Shown one piece after another: positions 1-11,312 of a stretch of 64,000 bases of DNA (within the stretch, counting starts at the first letter, position 1; each line of letters opens with the position of its first letter). Made by a program: the position numbers and the translations under genes. The notes under the pieces were generated by a model. That model was not told where the DNA came from, searched no databases, and saw nothing but the letters and a program-made list of their open reading frames with translations. Where the stretch lies: contig NC_016132.3 of assembly GCF_000005505.3 (NCBI RefSeq), forward strand, positions 19,768,501 through 19,832,500. The letters are read 5' to 3'. This stretch comes from Brachypodium distachyon. Lineage: Eukaryota; Streptophyta; Magnoliopsida; Poales; Poaceae.

Positions 1-170
1 ATTTCAACGGTCATAATATGAAACATTAGCGAGCTTAATTCTGATAGTCGCTCCTTAGACTAATCGACCAGTTAAGCCGCACTACACCGTCACTACATAG
101 AATGGGTATTTATATCGTTGATCTATACATACTTGTTCGGAAGTTACCTAGCTAGCCGAGGAATTTTATT

Positions 171-340
171 AAATTTGTCACAATGCATATCTCCATGTTA
201 TACATATTTGATACTTATACTTATCTGATCTTATAGGTATCAGTATATTGAACTTGTCACGATTATATCTTCATACTATAAATATTTGATCTTGTATACT
301 TATCTCATATTATATTAGTATATTAAATCTGTCATAAATA
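171..340. repeat. Diverged AT-rich tandem repeat, unit about 75-80 bp
   Basis: Two consecutive units begin AAATTTGTCAC (171) and AACTTGTCAC (251). They share the order of words CATATCT/TATATCT, ATATTTGAT, TATACTTATCT and TAGTATATT. A third partial unit begins near 323 with AAATCTGTCAT. No coding content; probably an old local duplication. Confidence 0.55.
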
Positions 341-1743
341 TATACTTTAGTCACGCTACAACTCAAAATTAGTTTTATTAATTTCATCATGATATAGTAT
401 ACTTATTTAGTATTACAGATGTTAATATACTTTTCGTAAACATGGCTAGCAAAATTTTGGAAAAAGTTTGACTTAGCACATTTTCCTTTAGTTGTCTGGT
501 CCAAATTAACTTCAAATTCCCCGATGCTCAGCACACGCGCCAAGCTTTACAGTGGTGCAATCTGTCCATCCTCCACCTGATTTTGATATTTGGATTGAGC
601 GACGGTATGGAACCAATCATAGTGGCAAATCTAGCACCAAAGAATCGATTGCACAGTTTAAATTAAATATATTTTTCTTTAGATCGGAAAATACTGTTTA
701 TGAACTCTTTAGATCGATTGCACACACGTTGGGCGTTGTCGCATGGCCGGCCGCCCTACTCCCTCCATTCACAGATAAGTATGCGTTTGGATTTAAAATT
801 TGTCAACAAAACAGTGAATTTCTTTCTTTCTAAAGTGACAGAAAAAATGCTTATCTGTCGTTACACAGAAATTAAACCCAATAACATTTCTTCATGCACT
901 TAACTCGCTCATTGGAGGAGTGAGAATTAACAAAAAATGGTTGGCACCTTTGCAATTGCATTTTCTAACTCAATGATTAAGTTTCTTGAAACATCCCAAA
1001 CGTACGCTCTTCGGCGGCTGCCATGCTGCCTCGGCGCGTCTCTTGAAATCTCCAAGTGATGGGTAACTCCCACTGTGGCAGCTAGGCCTTGGAGGCCGCC
1101 GGCCACGTACAGAATTGATAGCACTGATGGATCGGGTCGCTGCACGCGTGTGATTGGTTTGGGCTGGGCCCGAAGTATTTTTTTTTGAGAAAATATTGGT
1201 ACCACCGTTGTGTTGCCAAAGCCCCGAGGCCGAAGATAGTTTCAGAGTAGTGAAGCTTGCTTCCTGGAATGCCATTCATGGGCTATGGCCGCTTTTCCCT
1301 GGATTGCTATTCATGGGCTCGGGTCGTGGCATACCGGTACGATGTGGGCCGTGGCCCGCACACTTGCACCCCAATCCCGAATTCCCAAACCGTCTCAGGT
1401 TCCGGCACGCAAGAAGGAGTTTGGCCCAGGGGCCAGATCCGGCAAAGTGGAGTAGGGATCATGGGAGACGTCGTCGTTTAGATCTGGCTGGCGTACGTGC
1501 TGGGGAGACAGGCGCCGCGAACAACCCACCGCCACTGCCCGTTTATATGTAAGAAAATCAAAGAAAAATACTTTAGTACGGTTTTCCTTCATGTACAATC
1601 TCGTATCTGTCTCCTGACAGTCTCACGAAGGTCTGAAATCACGTGATCACCAGCATCTAACTCTCTTATCAGCGGCCGTCCCAATGGGTTGAGCCAAAAC
1701 GTGCGTTACGATGCCAGGTGCCACAGCATAGATCAGTACTAAT

Positions 1744-1822
1744 GCGTCCGTTTCTAAATTCTTGTCGCTGTTTTAGTACAAATTTAAACTATAACAGCGA
1801 CAAGAATTTAGAAAAAGGGGAG
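1744..1822. mobile_element. Very short Stowaway-like hairpin MITE
   Basis: Bases 1751-1772 and 1793-1814 are perfect 22-bp inverted repeats separated by a 20-bp loop. The outer ends resemble the Stowaway terminus (GCGTCCG on the left, GGGGAG then TA on the right). It is essentially two termini with almost no interior, so it could be a minimal Stowaway or a foldback remnant. Confidence 0.55.
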
Positions 1823-4536
1823 TATTTTTCACGTCGTTGCCGACGTCGTGCCTCGATCTGCTACTCCAGGTCGCTGCTAGCTCTGGCAGGTGCATGATAT
1901 ACACCTTGCTTATTTTCTGATCAGACTGGCCATCGATCACATATACAAAGGCAGCTGGGTGCTCGCAGCTGACCATGCAATTAATATATAGATTAGCGTG
2001 CAGTCCATATCACTGTTTCTTCATGCATGCCGGCATACCTACATTACATATACACACATGAATACGCTGCCTTCTTATCGATTTATGCCCTGCAGTTAAA
2101 TAATTAAGCGTCAACTTGTCCGAAGCGATGAGAGGACGCTACCAATTTCTTTGCCCAGTTTGGCATGTCTCAGGATGTCCAATATCGATATTTTAATCTG
2201 CTGGCCGCCCGATGGGATTCTAAACTAATGCGTTGGATTTATGTAGTACGTATTAATTTCTTAGCTAGAAATGATCAACTAGCTAGCCAGGAACTGCCAT
2301 CAGCGGAGGCATGCACCCATGAACCGTGTGCCGATGCATTAGGTGAGAACCGTGAGGTCGAAACGGACGTACACAATGCCATTAGTCAAACACTCAAACG
2401 AACATATGTATTGGCGATTATATATGTGACAGGTATATATGTTTACGCGTTCTTTTAACACTAATTAAGTTATTTACAAGTTGCTTCCAGGAAGTTGCTA
2501 TATTTAGAAGCTAGGAGGACACGTACACTACACATTGTAACCTAGAACTAGCGATCGTCTCCGATTAGCAGGGACGTGGTCACATCGTGGAAATGCGCAA
2601 ACTAACGTCGACATTACGCCATTTGACCAACCGTGAAGCCGAACACGCCATAGCAGCAAGATCCGGCGAATCCGCCGGCGTTCTAAGCCAGGGTATGGAT
2701 CAGAAAAAAGCGCCTATCGAGGAGAGTCCAGCAGCCTCCAGCCTCCAGGTAGGTACCAGTGGGAAACCATGTGGTACTCCACACGACGAACCCATCCACC
2801 TGATCTCAAGGTCACCTGAATATCATAATAATGCTGACAATACATATACAAGAAACAATCGATCTGCCTCTGAAAGTGAACTGGCCAACAAGCGTACATT
2901 ATTGGCCTGTCCCCTTCACAAATCCAATCGGCGATCCTGCTTGAGTTCTTTATGCGCATTGTAGATTGGAAGCATGCAGCGTCACGATGCTGACGCTGCT
3001 GTGCTGACGTACAGGGTGCTGACGTACGCACGCTTGCAGCGGGTGGACAGCACCTCGAGGAGTACTGATCGATCAGCACGACAGCACCTGAGCATGCATG
3101 CGAGCTGTGTAGGCTCCTTAATTGAAGCTGCTGATGAGATTAGTGGGTGACAACGTGGGAGGCAAACCGCGTCCAAATCGGTGATTAGCACATTGAACAA
3201 TATGCAGATCCAGTGGACTCTCCGGGGAGTACTTGCTACCGCGAACTGGAAGAATCTTATTAGCATGGGGCGTGGGTGACTGACCGCGCGACGGCGCGAG
3301 CATCGTTGCAACTTAGATCTGCCCTACATTTTTCTTTTGAAATAAGAAAATCCTGACCTCTCTATATGCTTAATTTTGAAATAAGAAAAGGGGAGCCCCC
3401 TTTTCGAAAAAAGAAGAAGAAAAAAATGCTTAATTTTGAATTCTGAAAAACACATGTAAGATATAGCAAAGTTTAAATCCTGAAAAATAATCAATGTGAC
3501 TGCGTACGTAAATATTTGGCGGGCGCCAGCCCCTCCGTCTCTCTCTATACGTTGCATATTCTTGCACAAACTGACAATACACATACAGTACATATGTTGT
3601 TGCGTAGTCAACAGTTTTTAGATCGTATGTAGTGTATGTGTATGACCATTCCACTAATCACAACCCTTGAATGCTGCCCATGCATTCAGGTAAGTAATAT
3701 TAGTAGCACGTGCTGCGATCAGTCTCTTAGTGCGTCTCTTACCTCAGAACCGAATGTCACAGTCTTGCGTCGTCAGGCTGAGAAACCTTCCATCATCAGG
3801 ACAACATCACGTGAAAACCAAAAGCCACACGGTACCCATCTCTCTCAAAATAAAGCCACGCGGTACTAGTGCTACTGTCATATACAAAATTTCTGCTATA
3901 CGGAGTACTTTAATGCAGGTGTGTATACTCTGAATCCGTGTCGTGGCCTAAGAGCATCTCATGGCCCCTAAACAGGGCTCCTATCTTGTTTTTGGAAGCA
4001 AAGGTTAAAAAATTTCACCAACATGGCCCTTAAACCGGGTGCCTAAAATTTGGCCTCCCAACCCCATTCTTCTCACGGGTGAGATAGGGGGCCATATTCA
4101 TGAAATTCTTTCTCTTCTTCCTCCCTCCCGCACACAGTTCCTCTCGTTCCTCCTCACAGCTAGCTACAACCTGTCGCTGAAGCACCCCTTTCGTGCAGGA
4201 GCCCTGTTTTCGAAGCCTGTTTTCGACGCCACGTCAGTTGCCTTTGCTCTAGTGTGACAGCTGGTGATGTCTTGGGTCAGGTAGAAACTGATGTGACATC
4301 AAAAGCGGGTCAGGGAAGATGACTTGGCATCTGACTTGTGGCCTCGGGTTGTCTGAAACGCCATCAACCAGCTTAATTATCGAGATTAGGGTTTTCTGAA
4401 ACCAACTGCCCCAAAAGTTGTAGTTTTGTGAGACTATTATAAACAACCGTGGTTTTGTGAGACGGCTGTCACAAAAGGTGTGGTTTCGTGAAATTTACTG
4501 AAAAAGATACAAATCAATGCACTTCCTACCTACTTA

Positions 4537-4820
4537 GGTCATCTCCAAAGCAAGATGAGTCAGCTGTTACTAAGAACATGTCACATCAGCATTTGGGTGA
4601 CATGGAAAAGAAAAGGGAAGAGACACAACAATGTTACACATTTCTTCCTTAAGTAAACTTGGGGAAGAAACATCAAGTTTACCAACTTTAGTAATAATTA
4701 TTTTCTACTGGATACCATTGTTACTTAAAAGCTCATCTCGTGGGCTCCACGTACGGTCTCACATTCACGATCTTATTTTAAGTAATGGCTATAGTTATAT
4801 TACCCCTTGTCTGGATGCCC
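4537..4820. mobile_element. Tourist-like (PIF/Harbinger) MITE with TTA duplication
   Basis: Ends read inward as GGTCATCTCCAAAGCAAG on the left and GGGCATCCAGACAAGG on the right, an imperfect terminal inverted repeat. TTA flanks the element at 4534-4536 and 4821-4823, the target duplication expected for PIF/Harbinger-type elements. It is about 284 bp, non-coding, and ends 260 bp upstream of the first WRKY start, so it may lie in that gene's promoter. Confidence 0.5.
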
Positions 4821-5080
4821 TTAAGGGTGCACACAGAGTCACCTAACACTTCTAAGATTAGGATAGGTCAATAAACAATTCTTCTTCTCTTTTGCACCTA
4901 AACACGCAATAATAGTCACCGTTTATGCAATTTAACTATCGGCGTCAAATTAAACCCGCACGGACACAACCATGTTACACATTTCCCGGGTCTCCCAGGC
5001 CATTATCGAAGCTCCAAACCCAGAGCTCACATCGTCTCCACCTCCTCAAGAGTCAAGAATACCTAGACTAATATTCCCCC

Positions 5081-7953
5081 ATGGCGACACGGCGACCTAA
5101 GTCCGAGATGTCCCCGCTGCCGGAGCCGACGCCGGCCTCCGACCAGAGGGTCGACGCCGTCATCGAGGAGCTGAGGAAGGGCGCTCAGCTGGCGGAGTTC
5201 CTCAGGCAGCAGGTGGAGCTCATCCCGGAGCACGGCCGCCGCGACGCCGCGCTGGCAAACGTCAGCGACATCTCCACGGCGCTCGCGTCGTCGCTTTCCG
5301 TGCTCCAGTCAGAGAGAGAGCAGCTCTACTCCCCTTCCTCCTCCTCTTCTGACGCCGGGGTGGCGGCTCATGCTGCCCCCGCCTTCGGTGCACGGAATGG
5401 CCCCGTGGCCCGCGCCAGGAGGGCGAAGCACCGGCGTGGCAGCCATGGACAGGAGCTTCCAATGTGAGTGCCAAATCGTACTAGCTTTCTCTGCCTGTTT
5501 TGCAACAGGAAATAGGACTATAGCATGCCTATCTGTGGGGATCTGCGCAAGAGAGGATTAACAGATCTAGCAAAAAGTTATACCGTCCGGGTTTCAGTGA
5601 GGAAGCTAGTGAGGATATGATGAACTAGTCACTATCATGCATGTGTCACTGTTACTACGCACTCTAGTTGCTTTACATTCTTGCTTTCATTTATTAGCTT
5701 TTTTCCAGAGGGAACATACAAAAATGGAACCGTCGATTGGTTTATGCCAAATGATTTCTAGATCTACCTTTCAAAAGGAAAGAAAGCAGCTAATTTGTTG
5801 GTATATATCCCAGCTAGCTAATGTGATGAGGATTGACGTAGTACCAAACTAGCACACACATGCTTGTTTCGTTGCATACCACGATTTATATTTTATGGTT
5901 TGGTAAAAGATGATGCAGCAAATTAAGTTGAGTTTAAATAATTTTTCTTCCGTCTTGTTATTCAGCAAGGAGATACTGACCGAGACACCAGAAAATGATG
6001 GATTCCACTGGAGGAAGTATGGCGAGAAGAAGATCCTGAATGCTGCTTTTCCAAGGTATAATTTTTCTTAATGGAATTTCATATAGACCACCCCCTGGCA
6101 TGCAACTCAGCTTAATTTCATCTCCCGTAGATTTGGCATTAGCTTATGGATCCCCTTTTTGTAGCACTTGATTTGTGGCACTAGCTCTTAATTCATCTCC
6201 CGGATATATATGTAGCACTTGCTTTTCCTCCAATGGACAGATAACGAAAAGTAATAATCCCCCTTTTGTTTGTAATACTGTAGTGTATTACATTTACAGC
6301 TTTCTTTAGTAAAGGGCATGCAGCCTTTACATAATTAAGTACTTCAACTGAGATGTACCATTTATGGATATCAGTTCACAGTTAACCATCTGTTGGATTG
6401 GCATGTATCATGCCCTCTCATATAGTATAACTTAGTTTCTTCAAAATTTATTGATGAAATACCCCCGTTAGGGACAAATATATTGTCTTTAGAAGCTTAA
6501 TTTAGGCCTCCATTTCCCCCAAGAAAGCCCAGAGAATTACTAAACCACACCTTGAAGGAGAGTAGCTTAGCCTTGTTTCCTGGAGTAGTTTCGGTCTCTT
6601 AAGCTGTGAAGCCAGATAGGCGGAAAACATTATTGTTTTCGTTTATTCTAGCTGGCTGAAGCAGTGAAGCTAACCAAATATACTCCTTCCATTGAAAAAC
6701 AGATGTTGCTTTAGATTTTTGCAAAGTCTCTAAATAATGAGCAACTTTGACAATTAATTTTTGTATGAATTATGTAACTAAAGAGCTACAAAAATAATGT
6801 TTAGAAATTATTTCATGATAATCTAGTGGTACAGTTTGTACATAATAAATCCAATAGTATATACCGAATTAGTGGCCAAATGGAAGAGAAGTCACACGCT
6901 TTCTACGACGTCATGTATTTTGGAATGTGATATTATATGTGATAGCACCAAACTATGGTTGATATTCCTCTTCTTTTTGTGTGTCTGGAACATAAAAACT
7001 ATTTTCCCTTTGTCATACCGCACATATAATTTATCATGCATACTTAATTAAGCTCATTCATTTAATTACCTGAATCAGGTTGGAAAATAATGCTAGAAAT
7101 CTTAACACAGTTAGCTGGAGTATTATGTTATTTCTTAGATACAAGATTAAGTAACCATGGCCGTATTGGTAATACGTCATCAAAAAGTAACTAGATCAGT
7201 ATGTGGTGGTTCCAGATTTTGATTGCATGGAACATGCATGAAACTTGGACGAATTTCAATCAATATAATTTATTTCACGTCAAAGAAGCATATTGTTTAA
7301 AAAATTAGAATCATCTTGCATGTCTCGATCTTGTCAGAAAACATATATGCATTTCATTTTCATTTCAGGAAGTACGTTTTGTTTACTTCTATATGCACAT
7401 GCATGCATGAAATCTTGGAATTCACAGTGCGATGCATTGGGTTGTCTAATATCTTTACTGATGAAGCAAAAACGCAGAAAAAATAAATAAGATATGTGTT
7501 CATATGGTTGTTAATCAATTATTATTTTGCAGGTTATACTACAGATGTGGCTACAGCGACGAGCACAAGTGCCCAGCAAAGAAGTACGTGCAGCAGCAAG
7601 ATAACGGCGACCCTCCCTTGTTCATGGTCACCCTTATCAACGACCATACATGCGATGCTTTGTTCCCAGCTGAACAACCACCTGGCAGCAGCTCAAGCAG
7701 TAGCGCTAACTCTCAAGTGCTCGACTTCACGAAAGCTTCGATTTCTTCCCCAACAATGGCAGCTGCTTCTGCTGCGGTCCCGAGGTTGAAGAAAGAGGAA
7801 GACGTAGTAGCAGGCATGTCTGTGACTACGCCTAGCTACACATACGACGAGTTGTCTTCGTCCTCGCTACCATTGATGTCGCCAATGCAGTGGGAGATGG
7901 AAATGGAGATGAAGTCACTTTTTCGTCGTCAGGATGCCTCAAGTGGTAGTTAA
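5081..7953 (+). CDS. Group III WRKY transcription factor (three exons)
   Basis: Predicted sequence-specific nuclear transcription factor. Exons are 5081-5463, 5966-6055 and 7533-7953, all with GT-AG junctions that keep frame; the product is 297 aa. The heptapeptide is WRKYGEK (residues 143-149), with E in place of the usual Q. The zinc ligands are C163, C171, H196 and C198, giving C-X7-C-X24-H-X-C, one residue longer than the textbook group III X23. The second intron splits the Arg codon of the PR motif just after WRKY, the position conserved in many group III genes. The N-terminal exon carries a leucine- and glutamate-rich helical region like that of group III proteins, and the C-terminus is Ser-rich and acidic. 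It lies 3.4 kb upstream of a second group III gene in the same orientation, so the two are likely old tandem duplicates. The orthologue number cannot be assigned by eye. Confidence 0.9.
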
Positions 7954-8081
7954 TTAGTCTGCGGAATGGATAAGTGTGTGTTGCATTCAAACAACTCGAT
8001 CGATCCTGAACCTTAATAATCCGTGATTGCGGGAGACCACACTTTGGTGTTGTAATAGTATGGTTCTTACTAATTTTTTTA

Positions 8082-8194
8082 CTCCCTCCGTCTCATATTA
8101 AGTGACGAAATATTACATGCATCTACACGCATTTTGGGTATAGATACATCCATATTTAGGCAAATTTGAGTCACTTAATATGGGACGGAGGGAG
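8082..8194. mobile_element. Stowaway MITE just downstream of the first WRKY gene
   Basis: Perfect CTCCCTCCGT terminus on the left and its complement (ACGGAGGGAG) on the right, with TA on both sides (8080-8081 and 8195-8196). It is 113 bp with near-complete inverted complementarity. It begins about 130 bp after the WRKY stop codon and could be transcribed as part of the 3' UTR. Confidence 0.85.
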
Positions 8195-9654
8195 TATAAT
8201 ATTTCAGATAATTTGGTCGTTGCAATAGGAACTGATATATTTCGTTTCAGCCAAAATGTTTTTGTGTGACATGCGACAATTCAAGACAAATTCAGATTGT
8301 TGGCTTTGCCCCAAGATCGATCACACCGAACTAACTGTGGAACCAAACTTATGCCATGGCAACAATCATGTTCGCACAGGGTGTGCACCAGATCGAAGTA
8401 TCTTTATTCCCAACTAAATATAACATGAAAGATTAATTTGTTCGGAAGAAAAAGTGTTCGCAAAAAGTCTCAAAACAATAGTGATTGCAATGAGGTAAAC
8501 CCATAATATAGTTTGAACAAATAAAAGGGATCAAAAAGGCATGACTGTTCGTTTCCAAAGCTACTATATATCGGTCCTTAGGATTTAGGGAGGGCATCTT
8601 GCAAGTGGTAGTACAAATAAACTATATAGTCAGCGATATTAATTACTAAAAGGCGCGCGGGGTGTTGATTAGAGGAAATACGTGCTTATCCTCAACCTAT
8701 GCTGATGTCAAAATGCTACCGTGAGCATTGCGTCGCAGACATGACATAATGGATCTCAAGGAAATAAAGAAATGTAGTGCCAAGCATGATACGTTAATTT
8801 TGCTTTCCTTGGAGTCTTACCAACATCTAGTCAGAAGTCATGTGCACACACTAGCTATAGCCAGCTGGCCTACAGGCTGAATTCACATCGATCTGCAAGT
8901 TGACAGTCCACTCAAGACTCAAGGCTGCACGGAGACAAAACTATTTGAAAGTTAAGTGACAGCTAAAGAACACGTTTAGTCGATCGCATCATGAATTAGA
9001 TACTACTAGTTGAGATATGTACATCTGTTCAGGTTTCAGAGTTCATCAAGGAAAAATAAAATTGATCATTTGATATAGAGTCTGATCATCATTCATCAAT
9101 CAGTAAACCGAGAAATTGGGGTAGAATATGAACGGTGGTCGTCCCTGTAAAACGGTTGAATTCTTCACCTAATAATTAAAGAAAAGACATCATATGGAAA
9201 CAAGGAATTAGCATCAAATGTTATTAATGCCAAGTTGCCAACTGCAACTATGTTTAATTGTGTTAGGTCAACTTGTGTTCCTGACGATGGACAAGCTTAA
9301 TTAGCTTAGTTAATACCCTAAGTTAAATGAAAAATATGAAATGCGCGCGGAGGATGAGGATGGTACGCATGAGGTATTCTGAAAGGAACATACCACCTGA
9401 TCAGTGAGTGCATACATATATGCCGTAGCCTATAGGTATTCTCATTGGAAGAATTGTATTTGTGTACACAAATAGATGTTTTTTTATCTGAACAAGTCGA
9501 ACATTTCGGATTTGACAATGAATTATGAATACACACATTTGCAACATACTACGTCCATTCCTAAATATAAGGTGTTTTAGCTTTGTCCTAAATCAAACAT
9601 TTTTCAAGTTTGACCACATTTTAAAAAAATATACTGAAACATACAATATATAGA

Positions 9655-9713
9655 AAGTATACTATGAAGATATTAGCACAATGCATCGGTGCCCGTGAGT
9701 TGCTACAGACTAA
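9655..9713. repeat. 59-bp direct repeat flanking the SINE-like insert, left copy
   Basis: Starts AAGTATACTATGAAGATATT and recurs at 9834-9892 with only about four differences. It is far longer than a normal SINE target duplication. Confidence 0.7.
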
Positions 9714-9720
9714 ATACTAC

Positions 9721-9833
9721 CCCGTCCGATTTTATGGAAAATCTGTGAGGGAAACCCATACAACATAATTGTGATCGTCAAGATTTGAACCCTGGTGGGT
9801 AGAATCATGCACTCGCAACTCCACCACCGTAGC
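9721..9833 (-). mobile_element. SINE-like insertion, copy 1
   Basis: On the minus strand the element contains CACCAGGGTTCAAATC, which resembles a tRNA-type pol III box B (GGTTCGANTCC). Upstream of it, GGTGGTGGAGTTGCGAG is a possible weak box A region. A second copy at 10196-10305 shares the phrases ATTTTATGGAAAATCT, ACAACATAATTGTG and TCATGCAC. A 59-bp direct repeat flanks it (9655-9713 and 9834-9892). Fits a tRNA-derived SINE; a MITE cannot be excluded. Confidence 0.45.
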
Positions 9834-9892
9834 AAGTATACTATGAAGATATTAGCACAAGGCATCGGTGCCTGTGAGTTGCTACAAACTAC
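9834..9892. repeat. 59-bp direct repeat flanking the SINE-like insert, right copy
   Basis: Partner of 9655-9713. It runs directly into the CTCCCTCCGT end of the next MITE at 9892. Confidence 0.7.
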
Positions 9893-10185
9893 TCCCTCCG
9901 TCCAGCTTTAGGAGGCGTTTTAGTTTTGGCCCAGGTATCAAGACAGTCTCAGCAAGCAAATTTTGGACCAAAATACCCTTTCTATGAACATTGTTTGCAG
10001 TTGAACTTTTTTAACCTTGCCCACGCTAGCCAGGCCAGAGAGTCTCTCCAGAGAAAAGGTTGGATTAAATATGCATGCATGCAGCTTGTGTGGGACCTCA
10101 CCTAGTAGCTGCAACAGACTACACGCCTACAAAAATGGGACTGGGAACTTTGAATAGTACGCCTGAAATAACAGCACGGAGGGAG
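9892..10185. mobile_element. Stowaway-like MITE of 294 bp
   Basis: Begins CTCCCTCCGTCCAGC and ends CACGGAGGGAG, with TA on each side (9890-9891, 10186-10187). The interior is non-coding and unrelated to the other Stowaways in the window apart from the ends. Confidence 0.7.
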
Positions 10186-10195
10186 TAAATACTAG

Positions 10196-10305
10196 TCCCT
10201 CCGATTTTATGGAAAATCTTTATAAAAACCACACAACATAATTGTGAGCATCAGGATTTGAATTCTGATGGATAGAGTCATGCACCCACATCCACCACCA
10301 CATCA
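10196..10305 (-). mobile_element. SINE-like insertion, copy 2
   Basis: Second copy of the 9721-9833 element in the same orientation. The box-B-like region on the minus strand reads ATCAGAATTCAAATCC, more diverged than copy 1. It sits 10 bp right of the 294-bp MITE. Confidence 0.45.
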
Positions 10306-11194
10306 AGAGGTGTTTCTTAGTAACATTTACTACAGATCGGAAGGAGTACATATTTAAAGAGAATATTGTATTCTCATATATTATCTTGAATCATATAATT
10401 CATATTTGTTTTCATTTCATTGATCCGTGCCAATTAATCAGCGAGTGATGACGTCTGAAAATGTGACAAATCGTCGCCACCAATTCAATCTTTTATCAAA
10501 TTAGAGATGATATATGATGACAAATTTAATAAAACAAATTTGGAGTTGTAGATGGATCTTTTTTATAAACATTGCCAAACTTAAATCCGCGACCGATTGC
10601 TTTCTGTTTTTTCGATACTTTAAAATTTAAATTTTGACACAGGACAGAGGTAGAACATCTTATATATTGTGAAACGGAAAAAGTAGCGTATTACGAGATT
10701 TAGATATATATCAAACTTCCGTGACGCTTCGTTTTTATTTTATATTTTCATACAAAATGATGATCAAATTAGTGTCATTATAGGTGCACTGTCACAGTCT
10801 AATCCTTGACACGTATACTAGGCAAAATTGCCCTGCAATGCGAGCGCATCATATTATAGCCGTGTGCAGTGTGAACTCTCCGGTCGGTCCCCAGCTGCTT
10901 GCCACCCCGAAGACTCTCGTTAATGAATTCGTTACGCGACAACGCGGCCTATGTGCAAGCAACGCGGCACATGCATGATGCATCCATGATTGGTCGACCC
11001 GACCCGACCCGACCCGACCCGCGCGCGTACACACGTTCGTACATATACGTGCTTCTGGAATACTGTACTCGTTTGAAACGGCACGTGCGTAAATTGATCT
11101 GGTCACAATCAGCTAGTATAGCCTCACTCTCCCACTCGGGGAGTCGGGGGCCGTGGCATGGCATGTGCTCTTTCGGGGGTCGTCGCTCTTTTCC

Positions 11195-11203
11195 GTATAA
11201 ATC
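11195..11203 (+). promoter_or_regulatory. Probable TATA box of the second WRKY gene
   Basis: GTATAAATC lies about 110 bp upstream of the ATG in otherwise GC-rich sequence, a usual position for a plant core promoter with a short 5' UTR. Confidence 0.5.
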
Positions 11204-11312
11204 CACCGCCTTTCCATCGGTTTTGCCAGAGCCTGTTCGCATCCTCGCATAGTGACAAAAACAGAAAAGCAATCAAGTGCAAAGAAAATCAGTAGTCGAG
11301 CTAGTAAGAGGC

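Larger units (their letters stand above)
1..5080. other. Gene-free AT-rich interval upstream of the WRKY pair
   Basis: No ORF here has recognisable protein character. The interval holds a diverged AT-rich tandem repeat near 171-340, a short perfect hairpin MITE at 1744-1822, and a TTA-flanked Tourist-like MITE at 4537-4820, each listed separately. A short direct repetition of GTGCTGACGTAC lies near 2990-3030. The last few hundred bases before the WRKY start should contain its promoter, but I could not pick a convincing TATA box. Confidence 0.6.
9549..10686. mobile_element. Stowaway-like MITE split by later insertions
   Basis: The left end (CCATTCCTAAATATAAGG, from about 9549) and the right end (ATCTTATATATTGTGAAACGG, ending about 10685) are the two halves of one roughly 260-bp family. 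An uninterrupted relative lies at 19486-19750 and shares the interior words TATACTATGAA, GTTGTAGATG/GTTGTAAATG and TTTTTTATAAAC. Everything between about 9655 and 10500 is therefore inserted material: two SINE-like copies and another MITE. Confidence 0.55.
8197..11190. other. Intergenic interval between the two WRKY genes
   Basis: No supported gene. From 9549 to 10686 it is a nested stack of short mobile elements, listed separately. A (CGACC)n run of five units lies at 10995-11020, about 300 bp upstream of the second WRKY start. I see nothing else in 8197-9548. Confidence 0.6.

Noticed and set aside
552..2964. Several ORFs of 60-130 codons in the first 3 kb
   Set aside because: They overlap in opposite frames, lack any recognisable motif and lie in AT-rich sequence with unrelated composition. 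No promoter or splice support.
3952..4255. Possible MITE starting GAGCATCTCATGG
   Set aside because: The left part resembles an AGAGCATCTC-type terminus, but the right side (GCTCTAGTG) does not give a convincing inverted repeat or target duplication.
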